Below, piece by piece: positions 36,078 through 47,978 of a DNA stretch of 64,000 nt. The notes beneath the pieces were generated by a model. It saw only the letters and a list, made by a program, of their open reading frames with translations. It was not told the DNA's origin and searched no databases. The first letter of the stretch is position 1. Each line of letters starts with the position of its first letter. A program made the translations under genes and the position numbers. The DNA comes from Armillaria gallica (lineage: Eukaryota; Basidiomycota; Agaricomycetes; Agaricales; Physalacriaceae), in NCBI GenBank assembly GCA_037576215.1, contig JBANDB010000007.1, positions 2,449,001 to 2,513,000 on the forward strand, given 5' to 3'.

Positions 36078-39000
36078 TTATATAAAGTGTCCCCACAAGT
36101 CTTCTGGGGGGTCCTTAACCCATTTCTGCTTTCCATCAAGGTGCTGAGCCAAGTAGGAAACGATTCCGTCGTCCATGTATTCATGGTCTAGGATCATGGT
36201 GACGCACTTGTTTTCTTGTGGTGTTACAATTTTTGGAATGTTGACTCGGCATGCGTGGCTGGCCTTGTCTTCGTAATCCTTGATTGCTTCCTGCGCGTTT
36301 CCCATTTCCTCGTCTCAGACCCAAGAGTTATGTTCCCATGTCCACCCTTTCCACTTGACGAAATAGTCAATGACTTTTCACGATTTCTTTCCCCGTCCTC
36401 CTCGAACCATGCGGTTTCAGGAGTTGAGTATTTCTTTGATTTCATATTCCTCTTCGTCTTCGATCAGGTTGGGAGGAGGTGGTGGCAGGAGTTCCTGATT
36501 AGGGAATGCTGGTGGTACGAACGGGGTCAAGAGCTTCTTGTTGAAGCGCAGGTGAATCTTCCAGTGAGGCGGTAGCTTGAGTTTGTACGTGCTAGCACCT
36601 GCTTTGTCAATGATCAGGAAGGGGCCGACGCGTTTATCATCAAGCTTCTTCTTTGGATGTGGAAGGTGAAGGTTCACGGCATCGAGCCATACGCGATCGC
36701 CTATCTGATACGGATGGGCGGCGCGCTTCTTTTTGTCGTACTGGGCCTTCATTCTTCTAGTGGCATCTTCGAGGGCTTTCTTGGTTTCGGCGTAGACGGT
36801 AGTCATGTTCTTGACGAAGTTTTCTGCGGCTGGGTTTGTGAATGGTGATGATCTGGGGGAGTCTGGGAGGATCCTCTGGTGGCGTCCATAGAGGACCATG
36901 AACAGGCTTTTGCCGGTTGTGCTATGAACTCGGTTGTTGTGCGCAAACTTGGCTAGCAGGAGCCAGTCACTCCAGTCGGTCTGTTGGTAGGAAATGAAGA
37001 TGCGTAGGTACTTCTCGATTTCCTGGTTGACTCGCTCTGTCTGTCCGTCGGTCTGCGGGTGGAACACCGTGGAGGTGTTCGGGGTGATGTTGAGCATCCG
37101 GTAGAGTTCCTTCATGAATTTGGAGACAAATTGCAGGCCTCAGTCGGAGATGACTACTTGTGGCATTCCATGGTGTGCGTATACATGATCACGCAGGATT
37201 CGGGCCCAGCCTTTGGCTGAGAGTTCGACGTTGCAGGCAACCAGGATGACAGCTTTTGAAAACCTGTCAACGATCATGAGGAGGGTGTCGTGCCCGTTCA
37301 AGTCGGGGAGTCCGGTGACCATATCCACAGAAATGTGGGTCCATGGGCCTACTGGGACTTCATTCGGGTGGAGTGGTGCTTGTTTTGCTTGGTTGCTGCT
37401 CTTTGTCCTCTGACATGTCTTGCATCCTTTTACATATGCTTCAACGTCCTTCTTCATCTTCGGCCACCAGTACTCTCGGAGTACTAGCTCCTTTGTCTTC
37501 TCGATTCCTGAGTGTCCGGCCAGAATGTGGTCGTGGCTGTTTGTGATGATTTCTCCCTGTAGCGTCTTCTTGCGGGGTACATAAATCCTTCTGTCATAGT
37601 GAAGCAGGCTGCCTTGGCAGCTGATGCCTCGTTCGTGGTTGAGGGACGTGGCGATGCCTTCATCCCACAATTCCTCCTGTCATGTAGCTTCAATGCGTTG
37701 GTGAACTTCATTGGTGGTGGGCAAGACGAGGGCATGGAAATGATGTTCTTGGAGAATGGTGATGTCACCATTGTCGTCATGGCCTTGGTCGCGGTCCTGT
37801 CGTCAGGAGAGCAAGTCGGCTTTTACGTTTTGTGCGCCAGGCTTGTGATGGAGCGTGAAATGATATTCAGCCAGCTCCGTTACCCAGCGGGCCTGTCGTC
37901 GGTTCAGTTTCTGTGGAAGTCGGAAATACTGGAGGTTCTGATGATCCGTCCAGATTTCTACATTCTCTTTGGTGCCCATGAGGTAATGGTGCCATTCAGA
38001 GAGCGTGAGCATAATTGCTAGCAGCTCCTTGTCGTAGATTTTGTAGTTTTGTTCCGTTGCGCTGAGCACCTTGGACATGAATGCCACTGGTCTCCATACG
38101 CCGTTCTGCTTCTGGCTGAGCACTGTGCCTACGGCGCCTTCACTCATGTCTGCCTCTACCCAGAAAGGGTCGTCGTCGGTGGGAATGGTGAGGATGACGT
38201 CCTCAGCCATGCGCCTCTTCAATTCCTGGAAGGCCTTGTCCTGCGCTTCTGTCCATTTCCATTCGGCATTGCCTGTCAACTGGGTGAGGGGCTTTATGAC
38301 CTTGGAATACATCTTGATGAACTTGCGGTAGAAGTTCGTGAATCCTAGGAATGACTGGAGTTCCTTCTTTCGACGGGGAGTCAGCCATTCTGCGATGCTG
38401 GCAATCTTGATGGGGTCCATTCATACGGAGTTTTTGCTAATGATGACTCCGAGATATTCGGCCTCGAGGACTTCGAATTCGCACTTCTCCGCTTTGAGAA
38501 AAAGCTTGTTCTCGCGAAGGCATTGGAGTACACACTTCACGATCTGTCGGTGTTCGTGTAGGTCTTTCGAGAAGATCAGAATATTGTCGAGGTAGATCAT
38601 GACCTTCCCTTCTCCGATAAGGTCGTGGAAGATATCGTTCATCATTCATTGGAACGTGGTGGGCGAGTTGGTGAGCCTGAAGAACATGATGGTTGGCTCG
38701 AAGAGCCCTCGGTTCATGCGGAAGGCAGCTTTTTTCTTGTCTCCTTCCTTGATTCGGATGTTGTTGTATCCCCAACGAACGTCAAGTTTCGTGAAGTATT
38801 TTGCGCTGTGGAGCTTGTCAATGAGTTCAGAGATGAGTGGTAATGGGTAGCAATTCTTAATGGTCATCTCATTGAGCTTGCGGTAGTCTTGTACTGGTCA
38901 GAGCATGCCGTCCTTTTTCTTGACAAAGAAGAAAGGGGAGGTGAACGGGGATTTGGATGGGCAGATGCGTCTGGATTCCAAGTTTTCATCGAGGAACTTG

Positions 39001-39706
39001 TCAAGCTGTTCCTGTTCAAGGGGTACACCTTGCAATCCAAGGTCGACTTTGCGTTGGGGATGAGCTCAATGGTGTGGTCCCATGGCTTTCGTTCAGGAAG
39101 TTCGTCGAAGTTCTCCTTGGAGAACAGGTCACAAAAGGAGTGGTAGTGCTCTGGTACCATTTCTTTGAAGGTCTTCTTGGGCTTGTCAGCGTTAGCCTTG
39201 GCCGCAAGGTTGTTGGCATGATGGAGGGCTCAGATCGTGAGTTCTTCCTCCATCCGAATGGCGAGAATGGTTTTGCCTTCTTCGAGTTCTTCGTCCCAGC
39301 GGTCGTCTGGGTCGGCGTTGGGGAGGGCGATGGCGCTCTTGACGCATTGGCAGTGACCAAAGATGACGCTGCCTGTTTTCCAGTTGATGCTTGGGTTGTG
39401 GCATTTTAGCCAGTCAGCCCCAAGATATACGTCCTTGTTTCCAAGATTCGTGACTGCAAGGTCAATGTGTTCGCTGTGTTCTCTGATGGTGATGCAGAGT
39501 TCTACGAACTCGGTGACATCCCCTCCCTTGTTTTGGGTTCCATTGGTGTTGTACACAGGGATGGGTACCTTAACCTTCCTTGTGTCAAGGTTGTGTTTGT
39601 GTATGTAGGCACCGTTGATGGCACTCCCAGTACAGCCGCTGTCAATGAGGGCCTTCGTGCTCAGGGTCTTGCATCCCGTGCAGGGTTCGATGGTTATGGG
39701 GACCAT
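36078..39706 (-). pseudogene. Ty3 copy 1 Pol: protease, RT, RNase H, integrase, chromodomain
   Basis: Protease: ALIDSGCTGSAING near 39650 and [24 protein letters not shown] near 38790; the catalytic motif reads YLDN with AAT at 38583-38585 where YLDD is expected. RNase H: WVEADMSEGAVG, YDKELLAIM, WTDHQNLQYF and KPGAQNVKADLLS. Integrase: zinc-binding H/H/CKTC near 37400, core ISVDMVTGLP and VVISD followed by TGA (37140-37142), FHPQTDGQTERVNQ near 37050. Chromodomain: VKWKGWTWEHNSW near 36330, ending in TAA at 36075-36077. In-frame TGA codons lie near 38899, 38648, 38422, 37802, 37680, 37140, 36417, 36378 and 36315. A small deletion shifts the frame near 39015. The chromodomain places it with chromoviruses, which target heterochromatin. 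Confidence 0.9.
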
Positions 39707-41160
39707 GAAGTCGCCAGCTGCTCCACGGATGTAGCGGATGGGTTCCTTCAGTTCGTAGAGCTGTTCGTGGGTGATTTCTCTGCCCTGTCATAGGAGTTGG
39801 AGCAACTTGTCGCTGAGTTCTCTGAGTCGGTCCTTATGCATCCAAATGCAAAGGGCGGCGCGTGCCGCATTGTTGGTTTGGGTGTCTTGGACTGCTTGTA
39901 GCATCCAGTCGACCTCGAAGGGTTTCATCCATCAACGAGGGACCTCTTGAACCTTCACACTAGCAGCTGCGGGCATAGCTACCGTTGGTGAGGTCACCTT
40001 GACCCCCTTGTTAGGGAGCAATTTTGTGCTGCGAGTTGGCGATTCGGGTGGAGTTGGGAGTGTCGTGGTTCGGCGCTTCGGGGAAATTGTTGGGCTGCCT
40101 GAGGCGAGCCATCTCCTGAAAGAAGTGTCGTCTTTGTGGTCAGGTACTTCAATCATACTTACATGCCCCCTCTTTACCGCCTGGGCGGTAGTGGCTTCCT
40201 TCCGTTTGGCTTTCTTGTCGTCCTCCCCAGTCGCAAGTGGGGAACCGGGAGTGCGTTTCCCAGAGGAGGCGCCCTGATCTTGGCCGCAAATACTTGTGGA
40301 GGCACTAGACTTGACTTGTGCTGCCAAGGCAGACTTACCAGTCTCGTCGCTCACCTCTGGGCCTTCATAGGGTCCTTTCGATCCCATAAGGTCCTCTGTT
40401 GCTTTCGGGGTTCCCAATCTCCCTTTGGTCGTCGACGGTGCTTTCACCCATCGGGGGTGTGGACCCCACAACTGGTCATGGGAAGGGTCAGTCTATCAGG
40501 AGACTGCATCAGCGGTGCGTACTCAGCCCGTCGGTTCGTCCATCCTTGCGGTATTCCCCGTGTCCAAAGCAGATTTCGCCGAAGCTATTTTCTGCACCTG
40601 GGAAGCCGCTTCGTCATGAGTGTAGCCCCATGCCCCATCCAGTCGGTCCTGTCTTGCAGCACACACCCCACTGTCCTTGGAATCACCTTGAGTCATGGAG
40701 TCACGTACCCGAGGAGCTGCTTTTAAGATGGGTGGTGATATGGTAGTCACCTTTTCGATTGATGTGTTCGCTCGCAATGAGCTACTTGCCGATCGTTTAG
40801 CTGGTTGTGTTGCTGAGGTTTCCCCCACTTCAGCATGCTCATGCGTATGGGGGCCTGCAACTATCCCCCATTTAGGGGATGCGTCTACAGAGTTGTTAGT
40901 CAAGTTTATGTCCCAAAGGACGTCGTATCGGTTCGTCGATTCTAAGGGTGCGCTAGTGGAAGTCGGTGAGTGGCACATAGGCTGTATATTGTCTGTAATA
41001 GAAGTCATAGTAAAAACCCGCCCCGCACGTGGGGATGGGGGTATAGCCGAATGCATAGGTAGAATGTCTGTACGTAAAAAGAAATCAGACCGTCCAGTGG
41101 GAAGAGGGTGCGCACCCGTAAAGTCCTTGGTCGTCGCGGAGGAATCGGACTCCCGACAAC
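39707..41160 (-). pseudogene. Gag-protease linker region of Ty3 copy 1
   Basis: Low-complexity, Ser/Thr/Pro-rich open segments (39932-40471 and the distal part of 40523-41368) join the CCHC knuckle to the protease with a frame change. The phrase DDTSFRRWLASGSP near 40100 is compact, but I do not recognise a domain. It may be an elongated p1/p2-like linker. Confidence 0.55.
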
Positions 41161-43892
41161 CTACTCTTTTACCTCCTCGATCTTGGTGGTGTCCACCACC
41201 GGGATCGTCTCCACCGCTCGTACTTCCTGTCGTGGCTTCTTGTCCGGGCAGTCCCTGCTGAGGTGCCCCTTCTTGTTGCATTGGAAACATCTCCCTTCGT
41301 CCTTCTGCTTCTGCTTCTTCATGTCGATCTGCATTCGCGCGTCCACGCCTGTGGGAGTCGTCCATCATCCCAATGAGTCCTGGCTCTTGCTGTCGCCTGT
41401 CATCTTGCTCGTCGAGGAACTTGTCATGCCCCCTGTAGCGTTCTTGTGACTACTGGAGGTGGTAATCTGCTTCTGGTTCCCCGGCAGCTTCTTGTCCGTT
41501 CGTCCCTCGATTCCGTTGACCTGGTTGTAGGCCTTATTCCGTTCGCGCTGCTCATACATGATGAGGATGCGCTCCTTCCATTCGTCGTACGTGTCAGGGA
41601 TATTCGTCCTGATGTTGGCGATGATGGAGGTGTAGCTGGCGGGTACTCCGGCACATACTGCAGCAACCATATGTCCTCGTGGTCCTGTATCGTCCTGTCA
41701 TCCAGCAAGCGAGGCCTTGCACTCGAGCTTCTGGAAATAGACAGTGGCAGGTTTGCTAGCCATCTTCAACTCCTTCATCTTCTTCTTGTGCTGTTCTTCG
41801 ACAGCGTGGTCGTGGAATTGTTCGCGGAACTCTATGACAAAGTCTTCCCAATGCGGGTATCAGTAACACGGACCTTCAATGTCACGATAGTCGTGGACCC
41901 AGAGTTCCTTTTGTCAGTGGGTCCACCAGTCCTTGGCGTGGTCTTCGAAATGGGAGGTCACAAAGACTACCATGAATGAGGAGATTCCTCGGAACTGGTG
42001 TCAGTGGACTTTGAAGTAGGCGGTGCAGTCGCCCAGGAATCGGTCCATGTCATCATGTTCCCCTTTGAATGGTGTTGGGGGCTTCATGAGTATTGCCTTG
42101 CTTCAGAGGAAGGTGAGCAGGTCGTTGGCGTCCCAGTTGCCTACCGGTCCTTGTCCTGGTTGCATCCAGCCCGGGGGTCACGGGATCGAGTAGTGATCGG
42201 GGTCAGGGCGATAGGGGGGTGCGCCTAGTCGCCCGCGTTGTTGCTGTCGTTGTTGCAGGTCCGCGAGGTCGTCACAGAGATGCATGTTTTCATCGTGCAT
42301 TTGTGCCATCTGTTGGATCAGAGCATCCATCCGTTCCTGCATCGTGGGCCCTGCCAGCCCCGGTTGCCCCCATCCCACATTCATATTGGGCATCTCTTCC
42401 TGTCCTGCTCCTGCGATGACGTGGCTCGTTGTAGGTCCTCTATAATTGGGTCGTCAAGGATTGAGCTGTCATGGCGGCGAATCTGGGAATGGTTGAGGAA
42501 GGGGGATCTCGAGGCTTTCAAGGTTCCTGAATGTTTCCCAGTTGAGGTTGAATCCTTCATCGCGATTCTCCCTCCAGTCGTTCCTGCTCCAAGATAGCAA
42601 GAGCATTGAGGTCCGCCTCGAGGACGACCTGTTCACTGATGGTCCTGGGACGTAGTCCTCCTCATACTCGGTTCCCTGCTGACGGAGGGAAGACACTTCG
42701 GTCTGCATTCTCGTGGAGTCGTGCTGCGATTCTGGGGGTCCAGCTGTCGTAGAAGCTTCCCTCAGAGCTCCTGCTCCCCACAGGTTGATCTCCTCACTCG
42801 GTGGCAAGGTAGTAGCCCATGTTGACTCGTGGGTAGTGCGTGTGGGGCCATCCGGCCTGGTTGTCAAAGTCCTGCTGTCAGAGTTCCCAGGCAGTGGTGA
42901 CGTGGGGGCCGAGTATTGTTTGGTCAATGTCCTCGAGTTCTGGCCACTCGAAGTCTGGTCCTCTGGGGTTGAGGGGATCACTGTCCCTTCATTCGAGGAC
43001 TGGGTCGGCGAAGGGATCGGCGTGTCGAAGTACTCGGGGCTCTGGTTCGGACTCGTTGGAGCTGGTGTCAGAGTCCAGTTCAGGCCATGGCTGGTATCGT
43101 CGTTGTTGTGGCGCAGTAGGGAAGGGTACCGAGTTGGGCTCATCGGTGGGTGCGAACGGGAGAGTCTCTTGGTTCGATGTGGCAGGGTCGCAATCTAGGA
43201 AGTTGTGCAGCCATGCGTACCCAGTAGGGGGGAACTGGGTCAAGGATTGGGGGTACTGCTGGTAGTCCCGGGTCGTGGTCGTGGTCGTTGTGTTGTACTG
43301 GGGTCTCCCAATTCTGTAGGAGGGCCGGGATGTTATTCTTGAACCAGGCACTGATGGCTGCATCGTCCTCAGGGGTGAGGTTCAGGTTCCCTCGCTCGAA
43401 TTCGGGGAAGGCGGGTCCTCTGTTAGGAGGCCGTATCGCCCGGATCGGAATGGGTTGTTCGACCTGAATGCATGGCTCGGGGGACTGCTGTATCCTGCTC
43501 AGGCCTGGGGTCGTGTTTCGCTGGATGAACTCAGCGCGGGGCCTGGGTTCGTCGGTGGTCGCATTGACCGTAATCGTTCGACGGCGGGTGTGGGTGTCTG
43601 TCAACAAGAGGCGGTAGGATGCCATACTCGTCTGGCCCACTGTTTGTCTGGGTTCGGGGGTGTAGGGGTCGACATAGTGTCGCGGAAAAGGAGCGGTTCT
43701 GAAGTCAGTGTGTGGAACCCTCGGTAGGAGGATTCTGGTTCAGATGAGAAAATGTCTAACCTCTTTGATGTAGGCGACGGTGGCGAGGATGGTCAGGAAG
43801 ATGAGGGTGGCAAGAGCAAGGAAGATGAGGGTGGCAAGAGCAATGGCTATGCTGATGGTTGTGGTCTGGGTTGGGGTTAAGTCGGTTATCAT
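41161..43892 (-). pseudogene. Gag of Ty3 copy 1 with predicted N-terminal membrane segment
   Basis: Gag starts at the ATG at 43892 (MITDLTPTQTTT), followed at once by a long hydrophobic run (43870-43770), a TGA in place of a probable CGA near 43745, then PFPRHYVDPY. Disordered segments follow in shifting frames (43640-42469). Then come a coiled-coil-like QERMDALIQQMAQMHDEN (42390-42180), a capsid of the Retrotrans_gag type (TPFKGEHDDMDRFLGDC near 42060; TSHFEDHAKDWW near 41940; HWEDFVIEFREQF near 41840) and a CCHC knuckle CFQCNKKGHLSRDC near 41290. TGA codons interrupt it near 42000, 41915, 41862 and 41698. The start is supported by the homologous MTPDLTQTQT start in Ty3 copy 2 (63348). Confidence 0.8.
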
Positions 43893-44110
43893 TCGAGACG
43901 TCTTCCTTCCTCTAATATCCAGTCGATTATGAGAAGATAGGCGAGGAGTTTGAGGAGAAGGAAGATGACAATGTTCCAATAGAGGATACACTCGTCGTCG
44001 GGGGTGTCTAACGTAGCTGTCTTGGGAAGATTCTCCTGTACTCTAGATAAGCACACAGGAGGAGTTCGATTAGGAGTTGGTCAAGGTCGTTGAAGAGTAC
44101 GATGTCCTCT

Positions 44111-44383
44111 TCAGTGGGCGTTGGTGGTGGGGTAGGTGAAGACACCATCGTGGATGGTGATGGAGGGTTCTGGGCGAACGACGTGGGACGGGATGTAGTG
44201 GCGTGGAAGGGGTGGTCGCTCTTCCTCCTCTTCTGTTTGGTATACGAGACAGCAAAGAAGGATCAAGAGGTAGATTAGGGCCGCACTAAAGAATGCAGCC
44301 AAGATGATGATGCCAGCGGTTCGTCCGCTGATGGGAATGTCCCTAGTCGATGTTGAGGTTGTAGTCTCCAGAGTAGAAGCCAC
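44111..44383 (-). CDS. Small predicted membrane protein in the Ty3 copy 1 leader
   Basis: Ninety codons: a Thr-rich N-terminus, one strong transmembrane segment (IIILAAFFSAALIYLLILL), an acidic EEEEER stretch, then PPLPRHYIPS. The Thr-rich stretch and following hydrophobic segment correspond to 63169-63351 of Ty3 copy 2, and the PRHY motif also occurs just after the Gag membrane segment. The N-terminus may extend further upstream without a clear ATG. Function unknown. Confidence 0.6.
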   Translation of the reverse strand: MASTLETTTSTSTRDIPISGRTAGIIILAAFFSAALIYLLILLCCLVYQTEEEEERPPLPRHYIPSHVVRPEPSITIHDGVFTYPTTNAH

Positions 44384-44580
44384 AATAGTCGTAGTGGTCT
44401 TCGTCCTCTTCGTAGGTTCAGGGTGTGGGTTTCTGTCGGTGGTGGCAGTTGGCTTTCTTGCCTCTGGGTTTTTTGGTTCTTCCTCCCTTACAGGCAGGTT
44501 GTGCGGTCTGTCAGGGTTCCTTCGATTGGTTGGGTCACATAAAAGATTCCTGATGGTGAACGTAAGGGAATGTAGTAGAA

Positions 44581-44593
44581 AGCTTTGAGCTAA
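44581..44593 (-). other. Self-priming primer-binding site, Ty3 copy 1
   Basis: On the minus strand TTAGCTCAAAGCT begins one base after the 5' LTR. It is the exact reverse complement of AGCTTTGAGCTAA inside the same LTR (minus strand 44758-44746), about 30 bp after the TATA box, where transcription should start. This is the Tf1/sushi-type layout, in which the transcript's own 5' end primes cDNA synthesis. Confidence 0.8.
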
Positions 44594-44594
44594 T

Positions 44595-44984
44595 TGTTAT
44601 GGTCGGACTTGGGAATAACAATCAAGGTGATCTAAGGCTGCTTCATGTTCGGGCAGTCACCTTAGATACCATTGTTGCTACAGTGAGGCGATAAACGCTT
44701 AGACTCTCGGCGAGCGATGTGGAGAAAAGTCCGGTGTATAGAAACTTAGCTCAAAGCTAGGGTACAAGCGTGTAGACTAGCTTACTTATATATGGTTCGT
44801 CTGGTTCTAAATATATACGTGTCCATCTGTCAAACGAGTGTCAGGAGGCATGGAAGCTGGCTGGTTACCATGCGTCTTGGCGAAAATGCTGGAGTCGAAC
44901 GATCTGGTGCTGGTATGCCGAGGTGCCGAGATGCTGAGGTGCCGAGATAAGATAAGATAAGGAAAAAATGAATAAATTGTAACA
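44595..44984 (-). repeat. 5' LTR of Ty3 copy 1, with TATA box
   Basis: 390 bp, TG...CA. On the minus strand CATATATAAG (near 44795-44785) is the likely TATA element; the predicted transcript start lies near 44758. Confidence 0.92.
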
Positions 44985-46808
44985 TATTCCATCACGGACT
45001 GGGGACTTATTCTCAAATTATCCTATGTGAGAGGGAACTCTGATGCATGCTGCATATCAGCCTAAGGCCAGAAACCCTTTTTGAGCATGGTGACAACAGA
45101 TTGGACGAAGTCTGGATTGGGGTGAGTCTCGAGATATCTCTCAAAAACATCAATCGTGATTGGAGTGGTGATCTTGAATAATTGTGGATGGTCCTCAATC
45201 GTCTTAACAGCTTCCATATTCTCAAATTCTTCAGCTGGAGGCCATAGCACTGGCAATTCAAATTCTATGCATCCAGTGGCCTGACTATTTCTGGTGTCTG
45301 CCTCCAAAAAAACAAAACCCCTCTTGTACTTGGGCACGAAGCCCGCATCTCCCTCTCCTCCTTCCTATCCATCATCTCTCCCCTTAAACCTTCCTCTCCC
45401 CTCCAGAATCTCCCACCTGCACTTAGGCTCTTCTGGGGCAAGAGGAGACAGAGTGTTCTCCTTTGCAACCAGAGCAGATGTGTTTGTAATAACACTTTCT
45501 GTTAGAGGATGGACATACTCCTGCATTCCATCTTCTGCAGGCATCAAGGCTCTGTGCATGCTCATTATTCTTCCTCTTTGGCTTAGACTCAGCATGTCCT
45601 TCTTCAAACTCCTGATATGCTGTGCCAGTGGATGAGGTGTGTGATTGTTTGAGGTCTCTGAACTTATCTGTCTCTGAGAGGAGAATATTTCGGCATCAAC
45701 CAACTCTGTTTTGTATTGCTTGGTTGAGGATAAACACGCGGCTATGGAGGGGGAAGGCAAGGGTACTAAACATGGACAACATGTACTGCTGATAGAGGGT
45801 GAGCTCTCGGTGCCCATGCTGGAAAGCAACAAGGACTGCTTGTGTATAGGTGTGCTATGCCATAGTCCATTCATCCACCGTCTTGATAACTTGTTTCGGC
45901 TCAGATGGGTTGGACATGTTCTCTGTAAGTCTGATAGAAATTCCTTCAGATATTTTGTAAGTCTGAACTTCATTGATCAAGGTTGAATGATTGGCTGCAA
46001 AGACAGCATTGAGGTTGACAGCTTTCCCTGCCAAGAGGGTGAGCCATTATTCCTCTGGAAATTTGAGGCACTCAGGAGAGTTGGTGAGACTATGCTGGGC
46101 TGCTTTGAGATCGAGAGTGTAGTTTTCAATGAGTTCAAGGGTGCATTGCAATTCGAGATGGAGGAGTGCATGGCTGATTTCTCTGACAGGTTGCCATGGG
46201 AATTGAGATTCATTGATCCTTGGTCATTTTGCAGGCCCTTGATCTCCATCATGATGGTTGCCATCATCTGAATCCCCTCCATTGTTGGATGCGTCTCCTG
46301 AACCACCTCTCTGATCATTCTCCTCCTCATGGAAATTGGCAGCTCAGGGTCAGCCAGGCCTTCCCTCTTCTGCTTGACTCCCAGCTCTTGCTCGCAGTTA
46401 GGCTTCACCCTCATTGTGGAGGATGCGCTGCTCGTTCTCGTGGCTGTTGAGCATTTCGACGTAGATCCAGAGAGCATTGTTAAAGTCGTCATCGTGTCCA
46501 GGTCTGGCAGTGAAGAACTCAGTGAGGACTCGGAGGATCTGGACAAGGACATCTGGTTTTGAAGAGTTGACGCCCATGTGGTAAGTCTTGACAATAGCAT
46601 CACACTGGATGGTAATTTGGGCTTGGGGAACATCTGGTGGAGCGGGCAACCTTTCAGAGTGAGGGGAGAGTCTGGCTTTGTCAACTGTGGTGGTCTGCTG
46701 AGTCAAAACTCTAGAGGGGGACACATTGTTAGTGGGTTGAGTGGATTCATTAGAAGCAGAGGACATAGCCATGGGCACCGGCAACTCCCTACTAAATTCA
46801 GGCTCCAA
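44985..46808 (-). pseudogene. Ngaro Gag and 5' part of Pol
   Basis: Minus-strand pieces in several frames. ORF1 opens at 46808 (MEPEFSRELPVP). A capsid-like region includes VDEWTMAYHTYTQAVLVAF near 45890. A Cys/His cluster follows (CRRWNAGVCPSS, then CYYKHICSGC and GEHSVSSC, 45560-45450), typical of Gag in Agaricomycete DIRS/Ngaro elements. Next comes ELPVLWPPAEEFENME...VDVF-like sequence leading into the RT frame. Stops and shifts occur throughout, so it is inactive. Confidence 0.75.
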
Positions 46809-46809
46809 G

Positions 46810-47587
46810 CATTACTGAAAATGGACTGAAATACCTGAGTTTTATGGATACACCTGCTGTGGGTCGAAGGAGCAAGATTTAGCAGTACTTTTGCTGGAAC
46901 AATTTACTCCAAATATAATTTTACATGTATTCTTCAAGGCAGATTTTTGAATTTACATCATTTTAATTGATTTCTGCAAAAATCATATGTTTACACAACA
47001 TTTTTTTCATTTTTGTCCTGAAGAATACATGTATTTTAGTTAGAAAAGCATTCCCACGAATTTCTGGCATCATTGGCCTCCTGTGGAAGCCTATACAAGG
47101 TGCATAAGTTTACAGTATAAATAAGTACAAATAGTCACATCACACCAATTTTGTCACAGCTTACAGTGATTGATTGATCCCAAATACATTATTTTAGGTG
47201 AAATGAATGTAAATCATTATACAGACACTTTGGGACAGCCTAGACAAAGAGACATGACAAAGTATACAGTAGTCCTGTTCTCTCAGCTATGGCAGAGAGA
47301 CACAGTAGCTACAAGCAAGCCATGTATATTAACAATAATAAATAGTTATTACAGTGATTACAGTTCTATAGAACACTATTTAGCGTAGAAACATGGAACA
47401 TGCATTTTCCAGGTCCTTCGAAGGTTCTTCGGAGGGTCAGAGATGAATATGGAAGTGATTTGCCACCGGAAGGCCCAAAAAGGTGCTTACTCAGCTCACG
47501 GTCCAGAACTGGGAGTTGCCAATGCCCAATAGCTAGAGATTTGGTGAATTGAGTCTTAAAGACAATGAATAAACTTGTTTATTAAAA
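46810..47587. other. Ngaro leader, no open frame of note
   Basis: AT-rich, CpG-poor sequence between ORF1 and repeat A1. A GTATAAATAAG TATA-like site lies at 47115 on the plus strand, but I see no gene. Confidence 0.5.
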
Positions 47588-47978
47588 GTGCGAAGAAACA
47601 GTGCTCTGGCGGAACAAGTAAGAAACTTTGTACTATTATAGAAAAAATGAAGAGACATACCTGGCAGTTCAGCGAGAGTGTTAAGCGACTCATGCTGAGA
47701 CCACCAGGCATATATAGTCCAAGTTGAATGAGAGACATGGGGATGAGCTGTGGAGCCCATTAGGTTCTGTGAGGCTGCAAAATGTGGCGCATACTCATGA
47801 ATGAGATGGCTAAGACTCCCAGGGGAGGCTCCCATGGGGAGGCTGAGACTGCACATGCTTGATATGGAATTATGCACTATGGAGTGGCAATGCCTATGAG
47901 AAAGTATAAGGAGAGATAGAAACTGATTAAGGATTCTCGTACCAATTAGACTTGTATAAAAAACCTTTCTTTAAACCC
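47588..47978 (-). repeat. Ngaro split direct repeat A1
   Basis: Matches A2 (32094-32933 without its MITE) along its length, and serves as the empty-site reference for that MITE. Confidence 0.85.

Larger units (their letters stand above)
35596..44984 (-). mobile_element. Ty3/gypsy chromovirus copy 1, full length 9389 bp, dead
   Basis: Two 390-bp LTRs, a self-priming site, Gag with CCHC knuckle, protease, RT, RNase H, integrase and C-terminal chromodomain, all on the minus strand. It is inserted in the RT region of the Ngaro element with a 5-bp target duplication, TGTTC (35591-35595) and TATTC (44985-44989), one transition apart. At least 13 in-frame stops are all TGA, and several frameshifts are present. 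At 9.4 kb it is longer than typical Ty3/gypsy elements, mainly from a long 5' region and a Gag-protease linker. Confidence 0.92.
31854..47978 (-). mobile_element. Ngaro-type (DIRS order) tyrosine-recombinase retrotransposon, dead, about 6.3 kb without nested inserts
   Basis: Read on the minus strand the order is repeat A1, Gag, RT-RNase H, tyrosine recombinase, repeat B1, repeat A2, repeat B2: the split direct repeat plan of Ngaro elements, which make no target duplication. Its edges fall where the flanking CACTG element resumes on each side. It has been interrupted by a Ty3/gypsy element in the RT region and a MITE in repeat A2. Internal stops and lost catalytic residues show that it is inactive. 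Confidence 0.85.

Noticed and set aside
40136..40726. Plus-strand frames of up to 196 codons within the Ty3 element
   Set aside because: They are shadows antisense to the Gag-Pol linker; the minus strand carries the recognisable domains on either side.
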